A stretch of 13,191 nucleotides of DNA from Clostridia bacterium (GCA_028694075.1 JAQUUD010000037.1:1-13191), one strand, 5' to 3'; positions 1-7,461 are shown, counted from the stretch's first letter. Numbers and translations are program-made. Notes: a model not told the origin generated them from the sequence alone.

Positions 1-108
1 ATTTTTTCATCGATACTTCCGAGAATGTTTATACAACTAACATTGATAATAACACATAGTTTTTTATTATGTAATTTTATTGAAAATGCTACAGATTTAT
101 ATTTTGTA

Positions 109-135
109 TGATATAATACATTTAAAGTAAAGGGG
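109..135 (+). promoter_or_regulatory. Extended -10 promoter and RBS of hsdR
   Basis: An extended -10 element TGATATAAT lies at 109-117. No good -35 hexamer sits at 17-18 bp upstream; the nearest TTGAAA (80-85) is 26 bp away, too far. A ribosome-binding site AAAGGGG (129-135) ends 6 nt before the ATG at 142. hsdR is therefore probably transcribed from its own promoter and not only from an upstream hsdM/hsdS operon. Confidence 0.55.
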
Positions 136-141
136 AATGCT

Positions 142-3100
142 ATGGCAAGAACTCTTTGTGAAAGCGATGTTGAAGAATATGTTATTTCCAAACTTGAAAT
201 GTTCGGATATCAATATTTAAATAATGAAGATGATGAGTTGTGCTGGGCATCAAGTAGAAAACTTGATGAGTTTATTGATGAAGAGGTGCTTCATGCGCAA
301 CTAATCAAAATTAACAAAGGAATAAAACTTGCTTTAATTGATGATGCAATTTATTCTATCAAACGAATTAGCAATCCAATGTTGTTTGAAAGAAATAGAA
401 TTTTTCATGAATACTTGGTAAAAGGTATTGAAGTTGAAACTGGCAATGAACAAAGTAATCCAACAATTAAGTTAATTGATTTTGATAATCCAGAGAATAA
501 TTTATTCAATGTAGCCAATCAACTAAAATTTAACGAAAAAGGTCAAACAAGAATACCAGACGTTTTAGTTTTTATAAATGGATTACCTTTGATTATTTTT
601 GAGTTAAAATCTCCTGAATATAGAGAAGATACTTTCTTGCAAAATGCTTATGACCAACTTGGTGGTAAAGGCGATAAAGATGGCTATAGATATGACATAC
701 CCACACTATTTAACTATAATTCGTTTTTAGTTATTAGTGATGGTGCAAATAGCAAAGTTGGGACATTAACCTCCGATATTACTAGATATTCAGAATGGAA
801 AAGTGTTAATGGTGAACAAGGATATAAAAAGAATTTTACACGAAAACTTGACGTTATGCTTGATGGAATGTTTTCAAAAGAAAGACTATTAGATATAATA
901 AAAAATTATTTATTCTTTATAAGAAATGATAAAGAGAAGCCAGTTAAAATACTAGCACAATATCATCAATATTTTGGTGCGATTAAAGCATACGAAAGCA
1001 TAAAAGAACATAAAAAACCTAGTGGTGATGGTAAGGCTGGAATTATTTGGCATACACAAGGAAGTGGCAAGTCTTATACAATGTTAATGCTTGCCCATAG
1101 ATTAATAAATGATACTAGTTTAAATAATCCAACGATTGTTGTTTTGACTGATAGAAATGACCTTGATAATCAATTGAAAGGAACATTTGATAGTGCAAAA
1201 GAATTTCTAAATACAAAAATTAAACAAGCAGATTCAAGAACTGATTTGCTTGATGAATTAAAAGATATTAAAGTCGGTGGAATTGTATTCACCACTCTTC
1301 AAAAGTTTGATAAGGTAAACACTTTTACAAATCAAAGAAACAATATAATTGTTTTTTCTGATGAAGCCCATAGATCACACTATGGACTAGATGAAAAAAT
1401 AGTTATGAAAAAAGAAAACAAAGAAATTATTAAATATATCTCAAAATATGGAATGGAGAAATATATTCGTGATAGTTTGCCAAATGCAACTTTTATTGGT
1501 TTTACTGGAACGCCAGTAAAAACAAGAGATAAAATGACAACTGCAATTTTTGGTGACATTGTTGATACATATGACATGACACAATCTATTGAAGATGGTT
1601 CAACAGTTAAATTATATTATGAAAGCAGACTAGCTAAAGTTTGGCTTGATAATGATATTTTAAAAGAAATTGATCATTATTATGATGACATTGTTTCATC
1701 AAATGCTGCTACAGAAGAACAAGTTATTGAATCCCAAAAGAAATTAACTAATATTGAGCTTATTGTTGGAGATATTGATAGATTAAAACTCTTAGCAAAT
1801 GATATATACAATCATTATCAAGGAAGAAAGAATTTTCTCAATGGCAAAGCAATGATTGTTTGTATGTCTAGAAAAATTGCCTACAACCTTTATAAATTAC
1901 TATTAGAAATTGATCCAAAACTTGAAGAAGATATTGCATTAGTCGTTACAGATAGCAACAAAGATTCTGAAGAAATGAGAAATGCTTTTGGCACAAAAAA
2001 AGATAGAGATGAACTTGCAAGAAACTTTAAAGGCGAAGGTTCAAAAAAAGGAGTTCATAAAAAGAAAATTGCGATTGTAGTTGATATGTGGCTTACTGGT
2101 TTTGATGTACCAGACCTTGATGTAATGTATATTGATAAACCAATGCAAGGACACAATTTAATGCAGGCTATTGCAAGAGTCAATAGAGTGTTCCCTGGAA
2201 AAGAAAGTGGACTTATAGTTGATTATATTGGACTAAATAAACCTCTTGCGAAAGCTTTAAGTGATTATACCGCCAGAGACCAAAAGTTTAATTTACAGGA
2301 TGTTCAAAATATTGCAAAATCATTGATTGATGAGGATATGTCAATACTAGATGAAATGTTGTATACTGTTGATAAAAATAGATTTTTTAATACTGACTCA
2401 AAAAGTAGATTCCAATCTATTCAAGACGGTGCCGAATTTGTTTTATACAACGAGGATAGAAAAAAAGATTTCTTAAAAACAACAAGAAGATTAAAGGATG
2501 CTTTTATTGTTGCTGCTGGAATCCTTAATGATGAATATAAAACGAGAATTTTGTATTATATTTCAGTTAGACATTACATTATGAAGCTTGATTATGAGGG
2601 ATACCAATTCAACACTGGAGAAATAAATAAACATGTTGAAGAATTAATATCTGAAGCAATTAAAGGCGATGAAATTAAAGTACTTTCACAAGTATCTGAA
2701 GATAAAGAAAAAGTGAAAATTTGGGAATTACTAAGTGAAGATAGTATTGAGGAATTAAGAAAAACAAATCCACCACACATATTCATTAAGATTATGCAAA
2801 AATTATTAAACGAGGCAATTAAGGAATATAAACAATATAACCTTATTAAATCTAATGAGTATAGTGAAAAGCTTAGATTATTACTTGATAGATATAATAC
2901 TCGTGAAGACGCTTCAAGCATTAACCAAACAATTTTAGGACTTGTTGACTTCTCAAAAGAAATGGTTAACGATAAAACTACTGCTGAAAAAAATCATTTA
3001 AAAGGTAGAGAAAAAGCATTCTATGATGCTTTAATAAAAGAAGAAAGTGCTATTGCTATGATGAAAGATGGAGTATTATACCAGATTGCCGCTGAATTAA

Positions 3101-3267
3101 AAGATATTGTACAAGAATATGCTAAAGTTGACTGGTCAAAGAAAAGAACAACCCAAGCAAGAATGAGAATGCAAATTAAAAAACTTCTTCAAAAATATGA
3201 TTACCCCCCAGAATATCGAGAAGGTGCTGTTGAAAGAGTAATAAAACAAGCAGAATATATGATGTAA
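142..3267 (+). CDS. hsdR: Type I restriction endonuclease, R (translocase/nuclease) subunit
   Basis: This 1041-residue protein has the usual length and full domain order of HsdR, the subunit that translocates DNA with ATP and cuts it when the HsdM/HsdS complex meets an unmethylated site. The N-terminal PD-(D/E)xK nuclease shows P139-D140 and E154-L-K156, followed by a QxxxY-region motif near 167-173. The SF2 helicase core has Walker A TQGSGKS (305-311), DEAH (407-410), TGTP (455-458), the motif V region around 645-656 with TGFDVP, and motif VI QAIARVNR (674-681). A C-terminal helical region for binding the methyltransferase follows. All catalytic residues are present, so it looks functional. 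It has its own RBS, an extended -10 promoter and a terminator, and nothing downstream resembles hsdM or hsdS. Those subunits must be encoded outside the window (probably upstream) or the gene is an orphan. Family call is near certain; activity is inferred. Confidence 0.97.
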   Translation: MARTLCESDVEEYVISKLEMFGYQYLNNEDDELCWASSRKLDEFIDEEVLHAQLIKINKGIKLALIDDAIYSIKRISNPMLFERNRIFHEYLVKGIEVETGNEQSNPTIKLIDFDNPENNLFNVANQLKFNEKGQTRIPDVLVFINGLPLIIFELKSPEYREDTFLQNAYDQLGGKGDKDGYRYDIPTLFNYNSFLVISDGANSKVGTLTSDITRYSEWKSVNGEQGYKKNFTRKLDVMLDGMFSKERLLDIIKNYLFFIRNDKEKPVKILAQYHQYFGAIKAYESIKEHKKPSGDGKAGIIWHTQGSGKSYTMLMLAHRLINDTSLNNPTIVVLTDRNDLDNQLKGTFDSAKEFLNTKIKQADSRTDLLDELKDIKVGGIVFTTLQKFDKVNTFTNQRNNIIVFSDEAHRSHYGLDEKIVMKKENKEIIKYISKYGMEKYIRDSLPNATFIGFTGTPVKTRDKMTTAIFGDIVDTYDMTQSIEDGSTVKLYYESRLAKVWLDNDILKEIDHYYDDIVSSNAATEEQVIESQKKLTNIELIVGDIDRLKLLANDIYNHYQGRKNFLNGKAMIVCMSRKIAYNLYKLLLEIDPKLEEDIALVVTDSNKDSEEMRNAFGTKKDRDELARNFKGEGSKKGVHKKKIAIVVDMWLTGFDVPDLDVMYIDKPMQGHNLMQAIARVNRVFPGKESGLIVDYIGLNKPLAKALSDYTARDQKFNLQDVQNIAKSLIDEDMSILDEMLYTVDKNRFFNTDSKSRFQSIQDGAEFVLYNEDRKKDFLKTTRRLKDAFIVAAGILNDEYKTRILYYISVRHYIMKLDYEGYQFNTGEINKHVEELISEAIKGDEIKVLSQVSEDKEKVKIWELLSEDSIEELRKTNPPHIFIKIMQKLLNEAIKEYKQYNLIKSNEYSEKLRLLLDRYNTREDASSINQTILGLVDFSKEMVNDKTTAEKNHLKGREKAFYDALIKEESAIAMMKDGVLYQIAAELKDIVQEYAKVDWSKKRTTQARMRMQIKKLLQKYDYPPEYREGAVERVIKQAEYMM

Positions 3268-3274
3268 AATTTTT

Positions 3275-3304
3275 AAGAGCGGACTAACTATTCGTTCTTT
3301 TTTT
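3275..3304 (+). terminator. Rho-independent terminator of hsdR
   Basis: A 9-bp stem (3275-3283 with 3291-3299, two G-T wobbles, 7-nt loop) is followed by a T run to 3304. It begins 7 nt after the hsdR stop codon. It separates hsdR transcription from the small genes downstream. Confidence 0.8.
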
Positions 3305-3412
3305 ATTAAGAATTACGCTAGTGATAAAAATATTGTCTTAGAAACTAATTCAAAAACAATATAATTAATAATTTTTTATGCTAAAATGGAGGTATTATTT
3401 AGGAGGACAAAA

Positions 3413-3589
3413 ATGCCTGTCACTAAAATCGGAATCTTAACTCAAACATTTGAAAATATTAAAGATGATATTAAAAAGTTTAAAAATGATAAAGCAGAAT
3501 CAAAGAAAGATGAAATAGAAATATACAAGTTTCTTTTAGGTTCTATTGAGTTAAGAATTAGAGATGTGATGAAAAACTTTCAAAAATAA
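3413..3589 (+). CDS. Small hypothetical protein, 58 aa, charged and helical
   Basis: I do not recognise this protein. The ATG at 3413 is chosen because a perfect AGGAGG (3401-3406) lies 6 nt upstream; an in-frame ATG at 3386 has no RBS. The product has 58 residues, begins MPVTKIGILTQTFENIKDD, and is rich in Lys, Asp and Glu. It is predicted by eye to be largely alpha-helical, with no signal peptide or membrane segment. The gene lies just after the hsdR terminator. If a single-base slip is allowed in the A run near its stop codon, the reading frame continues for 22 codons to a TAA at 3643, in the same frame as the next gene. It may therefore be the N-terminal piece of one broken gene of about 260 residues. 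An independent small protein is equally possible. Confidence 0.55.
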   Translation: MPVTKIGILTQTFENIKDDIKKFKNDKAESKKDEIEIYKFLLGSIELRIRDVMKNFQK

Positions 3590-3678
3590 AATACTTACAA
3601 AAATATGAAGTGAAAGAAAAAGATAAACATTATAAACCTAGGTAATTGCCTTTGTTGCCTTATGAAAGAGCAAACATA

Positions 3679-4206
3679 ATGTTACGAAGATTAAAAAAGG
3701 ACAAAGTGACATATGACAAGTTTTGTTTAGATAATAAAGGGAAAACAGACAAAAACGACTTTATTTATATTGGAACAACTCCGTCGGACATTCTAGATAT
3801 AATGAAAGATATTAGGTTTTTAAAAAATATATTTAATACTGAGTTGAAGGAATATAGGAATGTATATGAAGAAATATTTATAAACGGATTAAGTTTGATC
3901 AAATATTCGCAAAAATATCTTGATGGACAGAAGAAATCAGCGGAAAATCTTTGTAATAAAATTTACCAAAAAGTTGCAGACCAGATAGCGATAAACGGTG
4001 AGTTGTTAAATTTTAAATTTTTATATAAAATTAAAAATACTAAGAAAAATCAGCTATTAAGAGATATGGAAGCGGAGTTGGTCTCTGAAGCCATATTAAA
4101 TTATTCAACTAATGAAAAAACAAAAGAATATTTTGAAGATATGACAAATGCTTATCAAAAACTAGTTGATATATTTGATCAAATAGATGATGAAGGAAAT
4201 ATGTAA
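3679..4206 (+). CDS. Hypothetical protein, about 175 aa, possibly a broken C-terminal fragment
   Basis: I do not recognise the family. The frame opens right after an in-frame TAA (3643-3645). Start choices are TTG codons at 3646, 3652 and 3655, which lack a convincing RBS, or ATG 3679 preceded by GAAAGAG (3664-3670) at 8 nt. I chose ATG 3679; a TTG 3646 start would give 186 residues. The product is soluble and mostly helical by eye (KDIRFLKNIFNTELKEYRN, near residues 43-61 from ATG 3679), with no membrane segments and no catalytic motif that I can name. Seventeen sense codons lie directly upstream of the TAA in the same frame and have no start of their own. That is what would be seen if this and the preceding small gene were one gene damaged by a frameshift and a stop. 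The next open frame is the mobile-element remnant. Confidence 0.5.
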   Translation: MLRRLKKDKVTYDKFCLDNKGKTDKNDFIYIGTTPSDILDIMKDIRFLKNIFNTELKEYRNVYEEIFINGLSLIKYSQKYLDGQKKSAENLCNKIYQKVADQIAINGELLNFKFLYKIKNTKKNQLLRDMEAELVSEAILNYSTNEKTKEYFEDMTNAYQKLVDIFDQIDDEGNM

Positions 4207-4242
4207 GTTGGGACGATTTTAGGACTGTCACCACCAATATGA

Positions 4243-4333
4243 TATACTATTACTGAATAGTAAAGATAACTCAATAAAATTTTTACTATTAAAAATTAAA
4301 TCGCAGAAAGAGTGCTTACCCACTCTTTTTTTT
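4243..4333 (+). promoter_or_regulatory. Possible promoter and leader terminator upstream of the excisionase remnant
   Basis: TATACT at 4243-4248, preceded by TG one base before (extended -10), has no clear -35. It is followed by a small hairpin ACTATT/AATAGT (4246-4261). At 4307-4328 a perfect 8-bp stem AAAGAGTG/CACTCTTT with a 6-nt loop leads into eight Ts (4326-4333), a textbook intrinsic terminator. It sits 22 nt before the excisionase start. It may be a leader attenuator for xis or simply the terminator of the upstream gene. The terminator is clear; the promoter is weak. Confidence 0.6.
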
Positions 4334-4355
4334 GTGGTTAAAAGGAGAAATAAAC

Positions 4356-4534
4356 ATGGAAGAAGAAAAAAAGATGTGTATTTCAATTCAAGATATGGCT
4401 GGGCTACTTGACATTGGAATATCTTCCGCATATAAACTTGCAAACAGTAAGGATTTTTATCCTGCTAAGCGAGTTTGCGGAAGAATTTAATTAATTATGA
4501 CTTGTTACAAAAATGGATAAAAGAACAACAAAGT
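4356..4534 (+). pseudogene. Excisionase (Xis-like helix-turn-helix), frameshifted
   Basis: ATG 4356 follows AAGGAG (4342-4347) at 8 nt. The first 44 codons encode an excisionase-type winged HTH: SIQDMAGLLDIGISSAYKLA, then YPAKRVCGRI, then a premature TAA at 4488-4490. In the -1 frame the expected end of the domain continues at once (LINYDLLQKWIKEQQ, 4487-4531). One T has therefore been lost from the short T run at 4486-4488, and an intact gene would have encoded roughly 60-67 residues like Tn916-type Xis. No stop follows at the expected end; the sequence passes directly into the middle of an integrase. The original role would be directing the integrase toward excision. It is now non-functional unless the 44-residue product has some use. 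Confidence 0.72.
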
Positions 4535-4556
4535 TATAGAGTGGTATGTTGCATTA

Positions 4557-5096
4557 ATGACTTTCCTATATATGGGTATTAGAAGAAGCGAACTTGCAGG
4601 ACTTCAATGGAAAGACATAAACTTTGAAACTGGAACAATGCATGTTCAAAGGTCATTGCATTTTGAACCACGCTTTGGTAAATTCTATAAAAGCACAAAA
4701 ACCGAAAGTTCAAACAGAGAAATAACAATGCCAGATAGACTTTTAGAAGAATATAAAAAATATAAGCAATGGTGGAATGAAAATAGAACATACACAACAA
4801 AACCAGAATACGAAGATGCTATTATTAAAAGCGATAGTGGCGAAGCATATGAGCCAAGTCTATTTATAATATGGTTAAGAAAAGTCCTAAAGAAAGCAGG
4901 TTTGCCCGCAGTGACCTTACATTCCATAAGACACACAAACATATCATTGCAACTGATGGCTGGCGTTGACATAAAAACCGTGGCGGCAAGAGCCGGACAC
5001 AGTATGGCATCAACAACAAGTGATATATACTCACACTTCATGCGCTCAAGCGACATAAAAGCAAGCAATATAATAGATAATATATTTGAGGATTAA
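4557..5096 (+). pseudogene. Tyrosine recombinase (Tn916-type integrase), N-terminally deleted
   Basis: The open frame encodes the catalytic domain of a phage/ICE tyrosine recombinase. Counting from ATG 4557, the catalytic set is complete: R9 in MGIRRSEL, the beta-hairpin Lys around K48, H122-S-I-R125, H148 in AGHS, and nucleophile Y158 in DIYSHF. The arm-binding and core-binding domains (roughly the first half of a 380-400 residue integrase) are missing. Homology-like sequence begins upstream of the ATG at about 4536 (VIEWYVALMTF) in a frame open only from 4521, immediately after the end of the excisionase remnant. A deletion therefore fused the end of xis to the middle of int. Tyr recombinases lacking these domains do not normally recombine alone, so this is a scar of an integrated element. 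An 11-bp tandem duplication overlaps its stop codon. Confidence 0.85.
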
Positions 5097-5111
5097 TAAT
5101 GGATTAATAAT
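5090..5111 (+). repeat. 11-bp tandem duplication at the end of the integrase remnant
   Basis: GGATTAATAAT occurs twice back to back (5090-5100 and 5101-5111) and spans the integrase stop codon. It is probably replication slippage, or a small duplication left by element decay. Confidence 0.7.
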
Positions 5112-5291
5112 GATTTAAAATATTATATTTGATATCTTTGTTCCCATTTTTTTAAATTAAGCATTTGATAATAAATCCAATAATTTTTTTAAAAATATTT
5201 ATAATTAATATTATCTATTCTAAATACTTAAACCTTGTTGTCACAAAAGATTGAAAAATGCAATGTTATAATGTTATATTAAATTAAATAG

Positions 5292-5326
5292 CAAAAACAA
5301 TTATTGTTTTTGTAAGTTTTTACAAA
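5292..5326 (+). promoter_or_regulatory. Perfect palindrome overlapping a second hairpin
   Basis: CAAAAACAAT / ATTGTTTTTG forms a 10-bp dyad around a single T (5292-5312). Its right arm is shared with a second hairpin whose 7-bp arms are TTTGTAA and TTACAAA (5309-5326), so as RNA the two structures are mutually exclusive. An extended -10 promoter (5264-5272) lies about 20 bp upstream and would start transcription near 5279. The region may be an operator or a short regulated leader or small RNA; it is not a convincing intrinsic terminator. Confidence 0.4.
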
Positions 5327-5400
5327 TAATAATGTGCTAGTTGCAAATATAAAAGCATAAAAATAAAATAAATAGAAAAAATAGGAATAAATCTAAATTT

Positions 5401-5442
5401 GTTGCATTTATATTGCAACTATCATATAATGATCAAGAGGTG
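5401..5442 (+). promoter_or_regulatory. Promoter, operator and RBS of the ATPase-RloB operon
   Basis: TTGCAT (-35, 5402-5407), a 17-bp spacer and TATAAT (-10, 5425-5430) form a near-consensus sigma-70 promoter. The perfect inverted repeat GTTGCA-N7-TGCAAC (5401-5419) covers the -35 and the first two thirds of the spacer, the usual place for a repressor site. A further GTTGCAA lies at 5340. The predicted start near 5437 leaves only about a 10-nt leader, with the RBS AGAGGTG (5436-5442) at its very end. The regulator is unknown. Confidence 0.75.
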
Positions 5443-5447
5443 TAAAA

Positions 5448-6773
5448 ATGATTTACTTTAAATTAAAAAATTTTAAAGTGTTTAATGAAGAAGCAATATT
5501 TGAAACTGTCCCATATAAGTTACAAACCAAGAATAAAGATATTTATATTGAAAAAAAATATTTAAATAAAAAAGTGGAACTTTTGCCTTATTCGGTTATT
5601 TATGGCGCCAATGCTAGTGGAAAATCAACATTAGTAAAAGCAATGGCTATTTTAAAAGAAATTGTATTAAGTGGTAAAATTATATCTTCTGATGAAAAGA
5701 GCCTTTTATTTGACATTGGCTTGCTACCTTATCTACACTCATATGATAAGTATTGTGAACCAGTTGGGTTAGGGATAGGATTTATACAAAATAATAAAAA
5801 ATATGAATATAGCATAGCTTTTAAATGTTCTTTATCTCCTGTTGAACAATATTGCGTAGAAAAAGAAATCGTTGAAGAAACATTAACAATAAATAATAAA
5901 ATAATATTTAATAGGAACAATATTTCTATTAAATATCGCAGTGATAAAAATATGATTATTGGTTCTAATATAGCTATAGATAAATCTGATTTATTTTTGC
6001 ATTCAACATTTAAAAATAACATAAAAGATAATGAAGATTATTTATCTTTTATTAATTGGTTTAAAGAGAAGTTTATAGTTATAACAGATTTAAATTCACT
6101 AAAACTTCAAGTATCATTAAATGAATTCCCTAAATTTAACAGAATAAATATTAAAAACGAAATAATTGATGCGGCTCAAAAAATTGCAGATTTTGGTCCT
6201 CAACAAATTTTATATAGAATTGATGCGAATCATGAAAGCCAAAATCTTGGACTTCAAATGAGATCAATATACAAAATTAAAGGATTACCACCAGAAAAAT
6301 CAATAGATACAAATTCTATAAATACCGAATCTGCTGGTACAATAAAATTTGTTAATATTTTAACAGTATTATTTCCAGCAATAATAAGCGGATCAACTAT
6401 AGTAATTGATGAGTTAGATTCATCCTTTCATTTTGAAATTATTAAGGAAATTTTAAATGTGTTTTTAAATAAAAAAATAAATAGTAAAGGGGCTCAATTA
6501 ATATTTACTTCACATAATCCTATTTTTATGTCTTTAATAAAAATAAGAAAAGATCAGGTTTATTTTGTTAATAAAAATTTAAATAATTTTACTAGTGAGT
6601 TATATTCTTTGTCTGATTTTAAATCATATGGGAAAAAATCAGTTCGAAATGGAGAAACCTTTGTAAAAAACTATTTAGAAGGAAAATATGGGGCATTACC
6701 AAAATTTGATTTTGAAAAATCTTTACAAAAATATCTTGAGAAAATGAAGGAAATGGCAAATGAAAAAAAATAG
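5448..6773 (+). CDS. AAA_15/AAA_21-type ATP-binding protein (RloA/AriA-like), putative phage defence
   Basis: This 441-residue protein is an SMC/ABC-like AAA ATPase of the COG1106 type. The N-terminal strand-rich segment MIYFKLKNFKVFNE is typical of OLD-like ATPases. Walker A is GANASGKS (53-60), the ABC-signature-like ESAGT is at 294-298, Walker B is TIVIDELD (317-324) with D321/E322, and the switch histidine is H356 in FTSHNP. The C-terminal VRNGETFVKNYLEGKYGALP segment is common in this family. There is no membrane segment. Its last 14 bases overlap the start of the RloB-like gene, so the two are translationally coupled. In related ATPase plus TOPRIM systems (PARIS AriA-AriB, split OLD) the ATPase senses infection and controls a nuclease partner. 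Partner and family are seen; the defence role is inferred. Start ATG 5448 has a good RBS at 5 nt. Confidence 0.92.
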   Translation: MIYFKLKNFKVFNEEAIFETVPYKLQTKNKDIYIEKKYLNKKVELLPYSVIYGANASGKSTLVKAMAILKEIVLSGKIISSDEKSLLFDIGLLPYLHSYDKYCEPVGLGIGFIQNNKKYEYSIAFKCSLSPVEQYCVEKEIVEETLTINNKIIFNRNNISIKYRSDKNMIIGSNIAIDKSDLFLHSTFKNNIKDNEDYLSFINWFKEKFIVITDLNSLKLQVSLNEFPKFNRINIKNEIIDAAQKIADFGPQQILYRIDANHESQNLGLQMRSIYKIKGLPPEKSIDTNSINTESAGTIKFVNILTVLFPAIISGSTIVIDELDSSFHFEIIKEILNVFLNKKINSKGAQLIFTSHNPIFMSLIKIRKDQVYFVNKNLNNFTSELYSLSDFKSYGKKSVRNGETFVKNYLEGKYGALPKFDFEKSLQKYLEKMKEMANEKK

Positions 6774-7443
6774 TCGATATAGAAAAAGAAGTCGACCCAT
6801 AAGAAATTTAAAATATCCCATTAATTTATTTTGTGAAGGGTTACAAGAAGAAAAATATTTTTGTAAAATTAGAGATTTAATTAATTCTCAACCTAACCGA
6901 GATTATGATATAGAACTTAATGTTTTCAATGTAGGTGGAGGAGATGCAAGTGCTGTAATAGAGAAAGCAAAACAAATAACAATTGGATCTCAAAATGCCA
7001 CTGTAGTTTTTGATCACGATTTAAAACCAAATATTTTTAATAATGCCATAGATGAAGCCAAGGGATTAAAATTTAGCATTGGATATTCTATTTTAAATTT
7101 TGATTTGTGGATATTATTACACAAAGAAAATCCATTAAATTTTTCTCTTGGACCAAAAACAAAAAATAGTGCATATGTATCTAAAATTAGAAAGTTATAT
7201 GGATTATCAAAACAAGATGATATAAAATCCGAAAACATAATAAAAAAAATAATTGCCCAAATTGGATTTGATCAAGTTAATAATGCTATTATATGTACAA
7301 AAAGAATTCATAATTTTAATTCAAAAAATCACGGATCAAGAGTTCAAAAAACTCCCAAAAATAATGTTTATTATATTAATCCAGACTTAACTATTGATCA
7401 GTGCATAGAAAAAATAATAAAGGATACAAAAAAAGATGTTTAA
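6760..7443 (+). CDS. rloB: RloB-family TOPRIM-like protein, putative defence effector
   Basis: This 227-residue protein fits the RloB-like family, first named from open frames linked to type I restriction loci. TOPRIM-like features are in order: INLFCEGLQEEKYF with acidic E26 (and E30/E31), a glycine-rich turn NVGGGDAS (58-65), and VFDHD with D85 and D87, the expected metal-binding pair. These are followed by the family's FDLWILLH segment (114-121) and a basic HNFNSKNHGSR region (184-194). The N-terminus is strongly basic (KKNSRYRKRSRP). ATG 6760 overlaps the end of the ATPase gene by 14 nt and has AAGGAAA at 6747-6753. The likely job is a metal-dependent nuclease released or activated by the ATPase partner; that is inference from OLD/PARIS systems. 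Its stop codon lies inside the terminator stem. Confidence 0.9.
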   Translation: MKKNSRYRKRSRPIRNLKYPINLFCEGLQEEKYFCKIRDLINSQPNRDYDIELNVFNVGGGDASAVIEKAKQITIGSQNATVVFDHDLKPNIFNNAIDEAKGLKFSIGYSILNFDLWILLHKENPLNFSLGPKTKNSAYVSKIRKLYGLSKQDDIKSENIIKKIIAQIGFDQVNNAIICTKRIHNFNSKNHGSRVQKTPKNNVYYINPDLTIDQCIEKIIKDTKKDV

Positions 7444-7461
7444 ATAAACATCTTTTTTTTT
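7428..7461. terminator. Strong bidirectional terminator between rloB and the tRNA cluster
   Basis: AAAAAAAGATGTTT (7428-7441) pairs perfectly with 7446-7459 around a 4-nt loop, and the T run extends to 7461. On the minus strand the same hairpin ends in seven Ts. It thus ends rloB transcription from the left and the tRNA transcript from the right. It includes the rloB stop codon and directly abuts the 3' end of the tRNA-like sequence. Confidence 0.9.

Larger units (their letters stand above)
5097..5447. other. 351-bp AT-rich intergenic region with nested regulatory dyads
   Basis: No coding frame with a start and RBS is visible on either strand. It holds an extended -10 TGTTATAAT (5264-5272), a perfect dyad at 5292-5312, an overlapping hairpin TTTGTAA-GTTT-TTACAAA (5309-5326), a GTTGCAA half-site at 5340-5346, and the promoter/operator of the ATPase-RloB module (5401-5430). 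The part at 5112-5260 is plain AT-rich sequence in which I see nothing specific; a relic attachment site may be here but no repeat identifies it. Confidence 0.6.

Noticed and set aside
1..24. Possible divergent gene start on the minus strand: ATG at 10-8 with GGAAG five bases upstream.
   Set aside because: Only ten bases of the putative gene are in the window, and no clear minus-strand promoter is visible.
1380..1577. Minus-strand open frames inside hsdR (also 2592-2921), serS (8550-9079) and the exporter (11579-13053).
   Set aside because: They are shadows of strongly coding plus-strand genes, with no RBS and no recognisable protein motif.
3333..3365. Promoter for the 58-residue gene: TTGTCT (3333-3338) and TATAAT (3360-3365).
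   Set aside because: The 21-bp spacer is too long and no extended -10 TG precedes this box; a weaker TGCTAAAAT at 3379-3387 is an alternative, so no promoter is called.
3578..3592. Programmed -1 frameshift between the two unknown frames.
   Set aside because: The A-rich site does not form a proper X-XXY-YYZ heptamer in the zero frame, no stimulatory structure is evident, and an in-frame TAA follows at 3643.
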